Assembly: GCA_964553925.1 (NCBI GenBank)
Contig: CAZKNR010000328.1
Location: 9,053-73,052 of the forward strand
From: DAISKN01 sp964553925
GTDB lineage: Bacteria > Acidobacteriota > Vicinamibacteria > Marinacidobacterales > SMYC01
Direction of reading: 5' to 3'
DNA: 64,000 nt
Both the position numbers and the translations under genes were made by a program. The notes beneath the pieces were generated by a model. It was not told where the DNA came from and searched no databases. It saw only the letters and a list, made by a program, of their open reading frames with translations. Numbering within the stretch: position 1 is the stretch's first letter; each line of letters begins with the position of its first letter. This document shows, piece by piece, positions 49,151 through 58,977 of this stretch.

Positions 49151-50572
49151 ATGCCGCCTATAAAAGTCCTCTTGTTGAACCCGCCTACGGTTGAGGGGAA
49201 GGGGTTCATCCGCGAAGGGCGCTGTACCCAGGAGGGCGGCGTCTGGACGACTCTCTGGCCGCCCATCTCTCTCGCGACTATCGGCGCGGTCCTCGAGCGG
49301 GACGGGCAAAAGGTCGAGGCCAAAGACGCCGCGGCGACGGGCTACGCGCGCAAGAGCCTCCTCCAGGAGATCGAGAAGGCGCCTCCGGATGCCGTGATCT
49401 GGTCCACGGGGACTCCCTCCATCGGCGACGATCTCGCGCTGGCGAACGAGATCAAGGCGGTAGCGCCCGGAGTCGCGACGGCGGTCTTCGGGACCCACGT
49501 GACCGCTCTCGATGAGCGCTGCCTCAAAGACACGCCGGGACTCGACGCGATATTTCGCAACGAGCCCGAAGCGACCGCCGCCGAGTGGGTAGCGAAGCTC
49601 GAGAAGAACGAGGCCCCAGGGTCCGTCTCCGGGTTGACCTACCGTGAGGGCGGTGAGATCCGAAGAAACCCGGACCGTCCCTTCCTCTCGGACCTCGACT
49701 CGCTCCCCGACCCGGCATGGCATCTCTTCGACCTCGACGTCTACCGGCTCCCTCTTCGAGGCGACCGGTTCCTCATGGTGACGCCCCACCGCGGGTGCCC
49801 GTACCCGTGCAGCTATTGCACGGCGCAGACGTACTACGGGGCGAAGCTCCGGAGGCGCTCCGTCGAGAAGGTCCGGGACGAGATCCGGCGCAACGTCGAA
49901 GTCCACGGAGTGAAGGAGCTCTTCTTCTGGTCCGACACCTTCACCCTCGACAAGCGCTACGTGATGTCTCTCATGGAAGCGATAACACCCCTCGGTGTCT
50001 CCTGGGCCTCGAACAGCCGGGTGGACACGATCGACGAGGAGCTCGCCCGCGCCATGCGCCGCGCCGGCTGCTGGATGATCTCCTTCGGGATCGAAAGCGG
50101 CGATCAAGCTCTTCTCGATGCCGCGGGCAAGGGTGCGACGGTGGAAGAGTCGGAGCGCGCCGTCGCGGTGGTGAAGGCCGCCGGGATCAAGGCCGCCGGC
50201 CACTTCGTCCTCGGTCTTCCCGGCGAGACCCGCGAGAGTCTCGAAAAGACGCTCGCGCTCGCGAACCGTCTCCCCCTGGACTTCGAGCAGTTTTACTGTG
50301 CCGTTCCGTTTCCCGGCTCCCGGCTCTACGAGGAGGCGCGGGAGAAGGGATGGCTTTCGGAGAACGACTTCTCGCGCTATCGGCAGGACGAGGCGCTTCT
50401 CGAGCTTCCTGGCCTCTCCCGGGAAGAAGTCATGGCCTACCGCCAGACAGCCTACCGCCATTTCTACACGAGGCCGAGAGTTGCCATAAGCGCTCTGTCG
50501 CTTCTTTCGCCGCGGAATCTCGGGCGTGCCGCCTCCGCGTTCAAGCGCTTCCTGGGCTGGACCCACGCCTGA
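49151..50572 (+). CDS. B12-binding-domain radical SAM protein
   Basis: 473 aa. N-terminal cobalamin-binding-type domain (KVLLLNPPT, WPPISLATIGAVLERDG, AVFGTHVTAL), then a radical SAM domain with the cluster motif CPYPCSYC (Cx3Cx2C), the SAM-binding EL-FFWSDTF, and ISFGIESGDQALLDAAGKG. C-terminal helical extension. The usual DxHxxG B12 motif is not evident, so cobalamin binding is uncertain. Relatives make methylated or rearranged lipids and natural products. A TATACT box at 49133-49138 may be an internal promoter. Confidence 0.9.
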   Translation: MPPIKVLLLNPPTVEGKGFIREGRCTQEGGVWTTLWPPISLATIGAVLERDGQKVEAKDAAATGYARKSLLQEIEKAPPDAVIWSTGTPSIGDDLALANEIKAVAPGVATAVFGTHVTALDERCLKDTPGLDAIFRNEPEATAAEWVAKLEKNEAPGSVSGLTYREGGEIRRNPDRPFLSDLDSLPDPAWHLFDLDVYRLPLRGDRFLMVTPHRGCPYPCSYCTAQTYYGAKLRRRSVEKVRDEIRRNVEVHGVKELFFWSDTFTLDKRYVMSLMEAITPLGVSWASNSRVDTIDEELARAMRRAGCWMISFGIESGDQALLDAAGKGATVEESERAVAVVKAAGIKAAGHFVLGLPGETRESLEKTLALANRLPLDFEQFYCAVPFPGSRLYEEAREKGWLSENDFSRYRQDEALLELPGLSREEVMAYRQTAYRHFYTRPRVAISALSLLSPRNLGRAASAFKRFLGWTHA

Positions 50573-50578
50573 CGCACC

Positions 50579-52285
50579 TTGCCGATCCTGGGTATCTGGG
50601 ATGGCCACGACGCCGGGGCGGCGGTGGTGGATGAATCAGAAGGCCGCATCGTCTGCGCCGCGAACGAGGAGCGCTTCACCCGTCGTAAGCTCGAGGTCGG
50701 CTTCCCCAAGGGCGCCATCGAGGCTTGTCTGTCCGAGGCCGGCCTCGAGGCCAAAGACGTTTCCGAGATCGCGGTCTCGACGTTCGATCCCGCGAAGACT
50801 CTCACCCGTATCTTTCCCTCGCTCAAGGAGCGCTACTACCTCCTGAGGCGGCGCAAGGTGCGCCCGGGGGTATTCGATTCGTGGAAGCGGACGGTCAAGT
50901 ACGAGCTCACCACGTGGCGTCCGAACGGCCTCACGCGCCGCCTGAGCGAAGCGGCGCTCGGAAGAGAGCTCTCCCGGGTCGGCCTCGAGAAAGCGCGGAT
51001 TCACTGGACTCACCACCACATGGCTCACGCCGCGACCGCCGCCTGCACGTCGGGCTTCGACAGGTCGTTGGTCCTCACCCTCGACGGAGTCGGCGATGGG
51101 CTCTCGGGAACGATCTCGACTCTCGACTCAGGCAAGCTCACGCTGGTCTCGGCGATCGGAGCGAGAGACTCGTTCGGCATCTTCTACGAGATGGTGACCC
51201 GTCTTCTCAACATGCGGGAGCTCGAGGACGAAGGCAAGGTGATGGCGCTCGCGTCCTTCGGTTACGCTCCCCCCGACGGGCGAAACCCTTTGATGGACCT
51301 GTTCGAAGTCGAGGGCCTGAAGGTCGAATGCCTTCTTTCGCCTTCGGGGCTGTCCCGATTTCTCGCGAGAGAGCTCGCGATGATGCCGTCGGAGCAGTTC
51401 GCCTTCCTCGCGCAGGAGACTCTCGAGACGAAGGTGGTGGAGCTCGTGAGAAACGCGTTCCGGACGACAGGGATGCGGCGGATCGCCTACGCCGGCGGGG
51501 TCGCGAGCAACATCCAGGTGAACCGCAAGCTCCGCGCCCTTCCCGAGTGCGAGGCGATCTTCGTCTTCCCCCACATGGGGGACGGGGGTCTCGCGCTCGG
51601 GGCCGCGCTTGCCCGGGCGGTCGAGAGGAACGGCGCCAAAAGCTATCCTCTCGGGGATCTTCGCCTCGGACCGAGCCTGAGGTCGGCGGAGGTCGAGGCG
51701 GCGCTTCGTGATTCCGGGCTTCGATACGATGCGGTCGAGGACGCGGCTGCGGAGGCGGCTCGCCGCATCGCGAAAAGCGAGGTGGTCTTCTGGTTTCAGG
51801 GACGAATGGAATTCGGTCCGCGGGCCCTCGGTGGCCGGAGCATCCTCGCGCGGCCGGACAGCGAGTCCCTGCGGGACCGGCTCAACTTGAAGCTGAAGCG
51901 CCGCGTCTGGTATCAACCCTTCTGCCCGTCGATCCTCGACGAGGAGGCCGAGCGCCTGCTCGAGGGGGGCGGGACGAAGAACCGGTTCATGACGATGGCC
52001 TACGAAGTGAAAAGCGAGGGACGAGAGCTCCTCAAGGGCGTCGTCGGGCGGGACGGCACTTGCCGGCCGCAGATGGTGGACGAGAGCTATGGGATCTACC
52101 ATCGGCTCCTGGTGTATACCCGGGCGGCGATCGGAGTCGGGGCGCTTTTGAACACGAGCTTCAATCTTCATGGAGAACCGATGGTCGCGAGCCCGGCGCA
52201 GGCCATCGATTGCTTCCTTCGCTCGGGGGCGGACGTCCTGGTGATGGGTGATTTCGTTCTCACGCACCCCGGAGCCTCGTCGTGA
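50579..52285 (+). CDS. NodU/CmcH-family carbamoyltransferase
   Basis: 568 aa. Transfers a carbamoyl group from carbamoyl phosphate to a hydroxyl on a sugar or natural product. N-terminal YgjD/Kae1-like domain: GIWDGHDAGAAVV, metal-binding HHHMAHAATAA, LTLDGVGDGLSG; C-terminal domain: GRMEFGPRALGGRSILARP and LNTSFNLHGEPMVASP. All are family hallmarks. Start TTG 50579. Probably modifies the product of the neighbouring glycosyltransferase and radical SAM enzymes. Confidence 0.92.
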   Translation: MPILGIWDGHDAGAAVVDESEGRIVCAANEERFTRRKLEVGFPKGAIEACLSEAGLEAKDVSEIAVSTFDPAKTLTRIFPSLKERYYLLRRRKVRPGVFDSWKRTVKYELTTWRPNGLTRRLSEAALGRELSRVGLEKARIHWTHHHMAHAATAACTSGFDRSLVLTLDGVGDGLSGTISTLDSGKLTLVSAIGARDSFGIFYEMVTRLLNMRELEDEGKVMALASFGYAPPDGRNPLMDLFEVEGLKVECLLSPSGLSRFLARELAMMPSEQFAFLAQETLETKVVELVRNAFRTTGMRRIAYAGGVASNIQVNRKLRALPECEAIFVFPHMGDGGLALGAALARAVERNGAKSYPLGDLRLGPSLRSAEVEAALRDSGLRYDAVEDAAAEAARRIAKSEVVFWFQGRMEFGPRALGGRSILARPDSESLRDRLNLKLKRRVWYQPFCPSILDEEAERLLEGGGTKNRFMTMAYEVKSEGRELLKGVVGRDGTCRPQMVDESYGIYHRLLVYTRAAIGVGALLNTSFNLHGEPMVASPAQAIDCFLRSGADVLVMGDFVLTHPGASS

Positions 52286-53994
52286 AGAGGAGGATTTCCG
52301 CGGGCATCGCTCTCGGCTTCGTCGTCGCCTTCGGGACTCTCGGCCTGTGGCTAACGTCCTCGACTCCGGAGGGAGTCCGGGAAACTCTGCGCTTCTTGTC
52401 CCCGAGAGCCGCCGAGCTCGCCTTCCTTCTTCTGATCGCGGGAGCGGGATTGAGCTTTTCCGAGATTCGAGACTCCCTGCCGTCGAAGAGCTTCTTCTAC
52501 CCTCTCGCGGCCGGCCTTCTGGCCCTCGCGGCGGTGAGAGCCATCCCGCCCCAAACGCACCGCATCTACTACGACGAGGACATCTACGAGAACGTGGCCC
52601 AGAACATCCTGTGGATGGGGCGGGCCCAGATGTGCAACGAGGGAGTAATCGAAGCGGAACGGTTCCGGTGCGACGCGTCCGAGTACAACAAGGAGCCGAA
52701 CGCGTTTCCGTTTCTGCTGTCGCTCGCCTTCCGTCTCACTGGAGTCCGGGAGAGCGCGGCTCATGCGCTGAATCACGTCATTTTCGCCCTGGGAGCCGCG
52801 GCGCTTTTCTGGCTCTCGGCGATGCTCTTCGAGCGGGCATCGGCGGGCATCGGCGCGGCGCTGGTCTACACCTTTACTCCACAGAACCTCCTCTGGGGGG
52901 CGACGGTGGCCGCCGAGCCCGGATCGGCTTCATTCGCGGCCGTCGCGATCGGCGCGTTCGTTCTGTTCTGCCGCCGTCCCTCATGGCGGACCGGCCTCTT
53001 CGGGGCTTCGGCCCTCGCGTTCGCCTGCCAGTTCCGGCCGGAGTCGGGGCTCGTCCTCGTGGTCGCGGGTGCGTTCGTGCTCTTGCTCGCGCGGGATCTC
53101 TTGAGACGCCAGGCCCTCTGGGCGACCGCGCTTTTGACCCTGGTGCTCCTCCTTCCTCAGCTCGCCCACACCTGGGCGATGCGGCACGAGCGATGGGGAA
53201 GCAGTGAAAGCGGCAAGTTCTCGATCGAGTACGCGAAGGCGAACCTGGGCCCGAACGTCCAGTACTACGCCTCTGGAGAGGACTTTCCCCGGCTCTTCAC
53301 CGCGCTCGCCCTCCTGGGGCTCCTGCGTCCAGGGCGAAGGCGCGAGTCCCTTTCGATCCTCGTCTGGTTTCTCCTCCTCTTCGGGATCTTCATCCCGTTC
53401 TACGCCGGAAGTTATCGCTATGGAGCCGACGTGCGGTTTTCTCTGATGAGCGCGACGCCGCTCGCGGCGCTCGCGGGAGCGGGTCTGGGATGGCTCTTCG
53501 AGCTTTCGCGGCGGTTCCGGCCGGACTCGCGGGCTCTCGCGGCCGCGCCTTACCTCCTCGCGATCTACGCGGCGAGCGCATACCTCCCCTTTACCCGCGC
53601 CCTCGGAAAGGAGTCCTGGGCCTCCCGCGCGGATCACGCGGCTGTCCTGCGGATGGTGGCCGAAGTGCCGGAGGACGGGATCGTGCTCAGCCACAACCCG
53701 GGGATGATCCACGTGATGGGGAAAAGCGCCGCCCAGACGTCGATTGCCTCCTACCAGCCGGCGCGGGTTGACGAGCTCTTCCACCGCTTCCCCGGCGGGG
53801 TCTACTTTCACTACAACTTCTGGTGCAACGTGGACGACCCCGTGCAGAACGAATTCTGCCGGCAGGTCCTGGCGACCTTCAAGACCCGGGTGGTTCTCGA
53901 GGAGTCATCCGGGTTCTACCGCTACGTGCTCTACCGGCTCCTTCCTCGGACGGCGCCTCCGCCGCCGATACCTCCGCCAGGCTCCGGAAGCTGA
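52282..53994 (+). CDS. Membrane glycosyltransferase, GT39/GT83-like
   Basis: 570 aa with about 10 transmembrane helices. The first periplasmic loop has YYDEDIYENVAQNILWMG, a DE motif like the catalytic acidic pair of GT-C enzymes (ArnT, PMT). Takes a sugar from polyprenyl phosphate and transfers it to lipid or protein outside the membrane. GTG 52282 overlaps the carbamoyltransferase stop (GTGA). C terminus is Pro-rich. Confidence 0.87.
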   Translation: MKRRISAGIALGFVVAFGTLGLWLTSSTPEGVRETLRFLSPRAAELAFLLLIAGAGLSFSEIRDSLPSKSFFYPLAAGLLALAAVRAIPPQTHRIYYDEDIYENVAQNILWMGRAQMCNEGVIEAERFRCDASEYNKEPNAFPFLLSLAFRLTGVRESAAHALNHVIFALGAAALFWLSAMLFERASAGIGAALVYTFTPQNLLWGATVAAEPGSASFAAVAIGAFVLFCRRPSWRTGLFGASALAFACQFRPESGLVLVVAGAFVLLLARDLLRRQALWATALLTLVLLLPQLAHTWAMRHERWGSSESGKFSIEYAKANLGPNVQYYASGEDFPRLFTALALLGLLRPGRRRESLSILVWFLLLFGIFIPFYAGSYRYGADVRFSLMSATPLAALAGAGLGWLFELSRRFRPDSRALAAAPYLLAIYAASAYLPFTRALGKESWASRADHAAVLRMVAEVPEDGIVLSHNPGMIHVMGKSAAQTSIASYQPARVDELFHRFPGGVYFHYNFWCNVDDPVQNEFCRQVLATFKTRVVLEESSGFYRYVLYRLLPRTAPPPPIPPPGSGS

Positions 53995-54160
53995 CTTGCC
54001 ATACCTGGACATACTTGACAGGGCCGAGCGAATCGAGACACCCTACCGGCACCCCAGAGCGCACAGAGGAGCCTCGCCTTCGAGAGCGGAGGAGGTTTCT
54101 GGTTGTATTATCGTCCTATATTTGGTGAAGCCCGAAAACCGTTTTACCGGGGTGAATGCC

Positions 54161-55861
54161 ATGAATCATGGAAGTGCTGGGAATCTCAGGTCCTTCTTGC
54201 TGGGCTCGATGTTTTTCGGGCTTTGCTTTGCCGCTCAGGCGACGGCGGCGCAGCCGGCCGCCGAGATCGCGCTGGATCCGGCCATCGAGTGCTGGTCCTA
54301 TTCGGACTTCCCGCTGCTCGGGGCCCTGGTGACGCCGCCGGAGGACATCGTCCGCTCCCGGCTCTACTTTCGATGCAGCCTCTACCCGGACTACTACTTC
54401 GTCGATCTGGCGGTCGAAAGCGGCGCCTATCGCGGAATCGCTCCCCAGGCGGAAGAGGCCTGTCCCGAGGTTCACTACTACGTCGAGGCGCTCGGCCGGG
54501 ATTTCAACTCGGTCCGAACGGAAGAGCGCGTCGCGAACGTCGCGAGCCCCGACGAATGCCGCAGGCGCTTTCCGGGCGCGGCCTGGTTTCCCGGAGAGAA
54601 CCCCAATATCTTTATGGGCTCGACCCTCGGGACCACGGGCATGGCGCCCGGGTTCAAGACGGTCGGGATCGCGGGGTTCATCTCCTCGACCGGGAGCACC
54701 GTAGCCGCGGGCACGGGCGGACTCTCGACGGGGGCGGTGGCTGGCATCGCCGCGGGCGGCGGAGCCGCGGCGGGCCTCGGCGTCCTTGCGACCGGCGGCA
54801 ATTCCACCACCACGACCGCTCCCCTCGTCGCGGGGCCGCCCCCGCCTTCGACCACGACCGCCCCCGCGACCACCACGATACCGCCGGCGCCCTCCGGCTT
54901 GGTCGCTTGCTTCACGATCGATCCGGCTAGCGGAAGAATCGAAGTGAACCAATCCCTGAGAATCGACGGCCGATGCTCCCAGGGCGGCGATGGCCTCACG
55001 TTCCACTATGACCTCGGGGACGGGCGAACCAAGGACGGTCAGGCGTTCGTCACCGCCATCTGGCCCAGTCCCGGCACCTACACCCTCACACTTACCGTGG
55101 CCCGGAACCAGGCGAGTGCTGGGTCCGGCCAGGCTCTCGAAGAAGACAGCGTCTCGCGAGAGATCCGGGTCGAGGCTCCAGCGGCGCCCCCCGATCCCCC
55201 CGAGCCTCCGGCGCCGTCGCCGGTCTTCGCCGACTTCACGGCACGAAACGCCAAGCCTGATGTCTGCGTCGGGGAATTCAACGGCTCCCCCTCCAGCGGA
55301 GACATCGTCCGTTACTTGTGGGAGCTCGATCTCAACAAAGACTTCGGCCCCGTGGTGCAGAAGGAAGGGCTCGTGGTCACGCACGATTGGGGCACGGCCT
55401 GTTTCAATTTCGACGGATTCGTAACCGCCCGGCTCACCGTCATTGGGCGAGCCGGCAATCAAAACTCCATCACCAAGCAAGTGAACATCCTGAGCTTCAC
55501 TCCGCTGACCGTGAAGCGGAGTCTGATCGAGAGCTCCTTCGCGAGCGAGATGCTTCAAGGAGAGGGAAGCGAGGGGCAAGTGGTCATCGACGGCGGTCGC
55601 GGATTTGCCATGTCCGCCGGCGCGCCGACCCGGGTCCAGTTCGCCTCTCGCCGGGGCCGGGTTTCGATCGAAGCGGTGGCCACCTCGGCGACCGGCCCCT
55701 TTCTCTGGCGTTTCGACTTCAGTTCCGCGAAAGGGTTCGTGCCCGGGAGCCTCCGAACGGTCTCTGGGCAGGAAGTGGCGCGGGATGCTTACTCCGTGGT
55801 CCTGAGGTTCTCGGGCGGCGCCTTGGAACGCGCCCGCTTCGAGTACCGCCTGGAGCCGTAG
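54161..55861 (+). CDS. Secreted PKD-domain protein with a Gly/Ala-rich central segment
   Basis: 566 aa. Signal peptide NLRSFLLGSMFFGLCFAAQATAA. Residues about 35-140 form the domain shared with the 47912 protein, with four Cys. Then a Gly/Ala/Ser-rich hydrophobic stretch (STGAVAGIAAGGGAAAGLGV) and a Thr/Pro-rich linker (STTTTAPLVAGPPPPSTTT), followed by a PKD domain (LTFHYDLGDGRTKDGQ, PGTYTLTLTVARN), a second PKD-like domain with two Cys (SSGDIVRYLWELDLNKDFG), and a C-terminal beta domain. ATG 54161 has GGGG 7 nt upstream. Probably exposed on the surface or in the matrix. Confidence 0.82.
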   Translation: MNHGSAGNLRSFLLGSMFFGLCFAAQATAAQPAAEIALDPAIECWSYSDFPLLGALVTPPEDIVRSRLYFRCSLYPDYYFVDLAVESGAYRGIAPQAEEACPEVHYYVEALGRDFNSVRTEERVANVASPDECRRRFPGAAWFPGENPNIFMGSTLGTTGMAPGFKTVGIAGFISSTGSTVAAGTGGLSTGAVAGIAAGGGAAAGLGVLATGGNSTTTTAPLVAGPPPPSTTTAPATTTIPPAPSGLVACFTIDPASGRIEVNQSLRIDGRCSQGGDGLTFHYDLGDGRTKDGQAFVTAIWPSPGTYTLTLTVARNQASAGSGQALEEDSVSREIRVEAPAAPPDPPEPPAPSPVFADFTARNAKPDVCVGEFNGSPSSGDIVRYLWELDLNKDFGPVVQKEGLVVTHDWGTACFNFDGFVTARLTVIGRAGNQNSITKQVNILSFTPLTVKRSLIESSFASEMLQGEGSEGQVVIDGGRGFAMSAGAPTRVQFASRRGRVSIEAVATSATGPFLWRFDFSSAKGFVPGSLRTVSGQEVARDAYSVVLRFSGGALERARFEYRLEP

Positions 55862-55885
55862 CATTCTCCCGCACCGCCCGCTAAG

Positions 55886-57349
55886 ATGATTCTCATGTGG
55901 GGTTTCATCGGGGTCGCGGCCATGTTGTCTCTTGGCCAGCCCCCCGCTTTTCCTGATGGTCCGAATGGGCCAGATGGCGCACCGCCCACGAGGATTCTGA
56001 CCTTGGAAGAGGCGGTGAAGCTCGCTCTCGTCGAGAACCTCAACCTCCAGTCGAGCGTTGACGTCGTCCAGGGGGCGATGATTGGAGAGAACCTCGCCGA
56101 GTCCCGCTTCAACTTCAAAGTGACCCCTTCGTACGAACGGGGCTTCGGGGAGTCGTCGCTCGTGGACCAGGGCGTGGGAGTCGAGATCTCGAAGCTTCTC
56201 CCGTTCGGGACGACCATCACTGGCGGCCTCACGAGCGCTTGGGCGGGAAGCGATCTCGGGAACTACAACGCGAGCGCGGCGTCGTTCCGCGTGACCCAGC
56301 CGCTCCTCCGCGGGTTCGGCAAGAAGGTGACCGAGTACGACCTCGAGAACTCCCGGCGCAGCCTTCAGAGCTCGGAGCGGAACCTGGAGCTCTCGCGGCA
56401 GCGGCTCGCGGTCGACGTGGTTGCGAACTACTACAACATCGTACGCCAGGCGGGGCTCGTCGACGTCGCCGAAAAGTCGCTCCAGCGCAACAAGGAGCTC
56501 TTGCGCGCCTCGGAAGCGCGCCTCGAGGTGGGTCTTGCCTCGAAGCTCGACGTCTTTCGCGCCGAGCTCCAGCTCTCCCAGGCGGACGAGGGGGTCATAT
56601 TCCGAAAGGAAGCGCTCGAGCTCGCGCTCGATTCGTTCAAGTTCACCCTGGGCCTCGCTCCCACCGACGTCGTGGCCCTCGAGATGATGGAGCCCGAGTT
56701 TCAGCCCGTCGAAGTGGACGTAGATGCCGAGACCGCGCTCGCCCTCCAGAATCGAATCGAAATGCGCGAGGAGAACGACCGCATCCACGACGCCGAGCGC
56801 TCCCTCGCGGTCTCCCGTCAGAACCTGCTCCCTCAGGTCGATCTCAACCTCCGCTACGACCGAAGGGGTCTCGGAAACTCGTTCACCTCGAGCTTCGATT
56901 TCGTCGATAACGCGTTCAACATGTTTCTGACCACGAGCTATCCGCTCGATCGCACCTCGGAGAACGCGTCGTTCGCGATGACGCAGATCGATCTCGGGGC
57001 CCGCCGCCGTCAGCTGCGCCTCGTCGAGTACAACATCGCGAACGAGGTCCGGGCGGCGGCCCGAAACGTCGAGCGCATCGGCAAGAGCATCGTTCTTTCG
57101 GAGCGCAACACCGATTTCGCGGAGAAGCAGCTAAGGCTCGCGACGCTCAGGTATCAGCGCGGGCTCGCGAGCAACTTCGACATCATCGACGCCGAGAACA
57201 ACCTCATCCAGGCTAGAAGCAACTACGTCTCTCTGGTGTCGGACTACCACGTCGCCAAGATCGAGCTGAAGCGAGTGACGGGGACTCTGGACGTCGAGTC
57301 CGAGTTCCAACCGGGGAACCTTCTTCCGGGCGCGAGGCACCATCCATGA
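55886..57349 (+). CDS. TolC-family outer membrane efflux protein
   Basis: 487 aa. Signal peptide (MILMWGFIGVAAMLSLG), a Gly/Pro-rich stretch, then two outer-membrane-efflux repeats starting LTLEEAVKLALVENLNLQ and continuing in long helices with RITxPLLRG-like FRVTQPLLRGFGKKVTEYDL. Forms the trimeric exit duct of the export system encoded by the next three genes, coupled by ATGA to the adaptor gene. Confidence 0.92.
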   Translation: MILMWGFIGVAAMLSLGQPPAFPDGPNGPDGAPPTRILTLEEAVKLALVENLNLQSSVDVVQGAMIGENLAESRFNFKVTPSYERGFGESSLVDQGVGVEISKLLPFGTTITGGLTSAWAGSDLGNYNASAASFRVTQPLLRGFGKKVTEYDLENSRRSLQSSERNLELSRQRLAVDVVANYYNIVRQAGLVDVAEKSLQRNKELLRASEARLEVGLASKLDVFRAELQLSQADEGVIFRKEALELALDSFKFTLGLAPTDVVALEMMEPEFQPVEVDVDAETALALQNRIEMREENDRIHDAERSLAVSRQNLLPQVDLNLRYDRRGLGNSFTSSFDFVDNAFNMFLTTSYPLDRTSENASFAMTQIDLGARRRQLRLVEYNIANEVRAAARNVERIGKSIVLSERNTDFAEKQLRLATLRYQRGLASNFDIIDAENNLIQARSNYVSLVSDYHVAKIELKRVTGTLDVESEFQPGNLLPGARHHP

Positions 57350-58977
57350 GCGAGAACGCCGGGAGGACCCAGTCGGCTCTCGACGGCGCCCTGGCCGTCT
57401 TGAGGAGCGGGGCTGCCGCCGCCTTTCGGCTGCGCCGGGCCGATCTCGCGGCCGGCTTGAGAGGCATACGCGATAATCCGCGGCGGGCGATCGTTCCCGG
57501 GGCCGGGCTCGCACTCGTCGCTCTCGCGGGGAGTTTCCTGGTCTCTCGATCGGAGGCGCCCGGCCTCGTCGCCGCCGCCCAGAAAGGCCCGTTCGAGGTC
57601 AAGATCGTCGAGGCGGGAACTCTTCAGGCGCTGCGGTCGGTGACATACTCCTCTTCCATTCCCGGGAGCCAAGCGAAGATTCTTGAAATCGTGCCCGAGG
57701 GGACCCAGGTGGCGGTGGGCGATCTGCTGGTGAAGTTCGATCGCGAGCCGTTCGCGGAGGAGCTGGAGCGCTCGAAGGCGCAGCTCGCGCAGGCCGAAGC
57801 GGAGCTGGTCAAGGCCGAACAGGAGCTCAAGCTCCTTTCGATCGCGGGACAGGAGGAGATGACGGAGTCGAAAGACAAGCTCCGGCTCTCCGAGCTCGAG
57901 CTCCGGAGCGTCATCGAAGGGAAAGGCAAGCTCGCGGAGGCGGAGTCCGCGGCGCAGCTCTCCCAGGCCGAGCGCGAGCTCCAGAAGGCGGAGTCGAGCT
58001 TCGAGGATCTGAAGCCTCTCCTCGAAGAGGGGTTCATCACCAAGCTCGAGCTCGACAGGGCACAGCAGGCGGTCGACAAGGCGAAAGAGGACCTCGAGCT
58101 TCTCCGGATCAAGCACCGCACCTACATGGAGTACACGAGGCCGGCGGAAGTGGAGGCGACGCGCTCCGCGGTCGCGAGCAGCAAGGAGAGCGTCCGGCAG
58201 ACGGTGCGCGCCAGCTCCTACCGGATTTCGCAGGCGGAGGCGACGCTCAAGCTCGCCGAGAGCAAGCACGCGGAGCTCGTCTCGCGGGTGGAATCGCAGA
58301 GCCAGAACCTGGAGCAGTGCGAGATTCGCGCCACCGTCTCCGGCCTGGTCATCTACAAGGACGTCTTCTTCGGTAGCGAGAAGCGCAAGGTGCAGGTGGG
58401 GGATCAAGTCTGGCCGAACCAGCCGCTCATCATGCTGCCCGACCTCTCGAAAATGGTGGTCGAGACAGAGGTGCGGGAGACGGACATCTACAAGGTCGAG
58501 AAGAACCAGCAGGTGGTGATTTCGGCCGATGCCTATCCCGAGCTCGAGCTCCGGGGAGAGGTGGACTACATCGGAACGCTGGCCCAGGAGGACGAGGCCC
58601 TCCGGGCCGGAAAGCACTTCACCGTGACCATCCTGGTGGACGAGGCCGACCAGAGGCTCCGGCCGGGCATGTCGGCGCGAGTGGAGCTTCTCGTGGAGCG
58701 CCTCGCGAGCGCGGTGTACGTCCCGCTCGAGGCGGTCTTCGAGCGCGGGGGAAAACACTACTGTTACGTGATGAACGGAGGATCTCCCGAGCCGCGCGAG
58801 GTGCTCGTGGGTGCGAGTAACGAGAACCACATCGTCATCGGGACCGGGGTCGACGCCGGAGAGCTCGTGCTCCTGGGAGACCCGGGGGACGAGGGACGGC
58901 CTCTCGGCGGCGAGAACGTCCCCGGGTTTCTCGACGTGGTGTCGCCTTCCGAGGAGACGAGCGCGCGGGAGCCTTGA
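57346..58977 (+). CDS. HlyD/MacA-type periplasmic adaptor protein
   Basis: 543 aa. About 45 cytoplasmic residues, one helix (IVPGAGLALVALAGSFLVS), a biotinyl-lipoyl half motif (GTQVAVGDLLVKFD), a long coiled coil (about 135-310, rich in Glu, Lys, Ala and Leu) and the second lipoyl half with beta-barrel (VQVGDQVWPNQPLIMLPDLSKM, PGMSARVELLVERL). Longer than MacA (about 370 aa) because of the extended hairpin. Links the ABC transporter to the TolC-like channel. Confidence 0.92.
   Translation: MSENAGRTQSALDGALAVLRSGAAAAFRLRRADLAAGLRGIRDNPRRAIVPGAGLALVALAGSFLVSRSEAPGLVAAAQKGPFEVKIVEAGTLQALRSVTYSSSIPGSQAKILEIVPEGTQVAVGDLLVKFDREPFAEELERSKAQLAQAEAELVKAEQELKLLSIAGQEEMTESKDKLRLSELELRSVIEGKGKLAEAESAAQLSQAERELQKAESSFEDLKPLLEEGFITKLELDRAQQAVDKAKEDLELLRIKHRTYMEYTRPAEVEATRSAVASSKESVRQTVRASSYRISQAEATLKLAESKHAELVSRVESQSQNLEQCEIRATVSGLVIYKDVFFGSEKRKVQVGDQVWPNQPLIMLPDLSKMVVETEVRETDIYKVEKNQQVVISADAYPELELRGEVDYIGTLAQEDEALRAGKHFTVTILVDEADQRLRPGMSARVELLVERLASAVYVPLEAVFERGGKHYCYVMNGGSPEPREVLVGASNENHIVIGTGVDAGELVLLGDPGDEGRPLGGENVPGFLDVVSPSEETSAREP

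Noticed and set aside
54116..56788. Long minus-strand open frame opposite the PKD and TolC-like genes
   Set aside because: Antisense shadow with biased composition and no domains.
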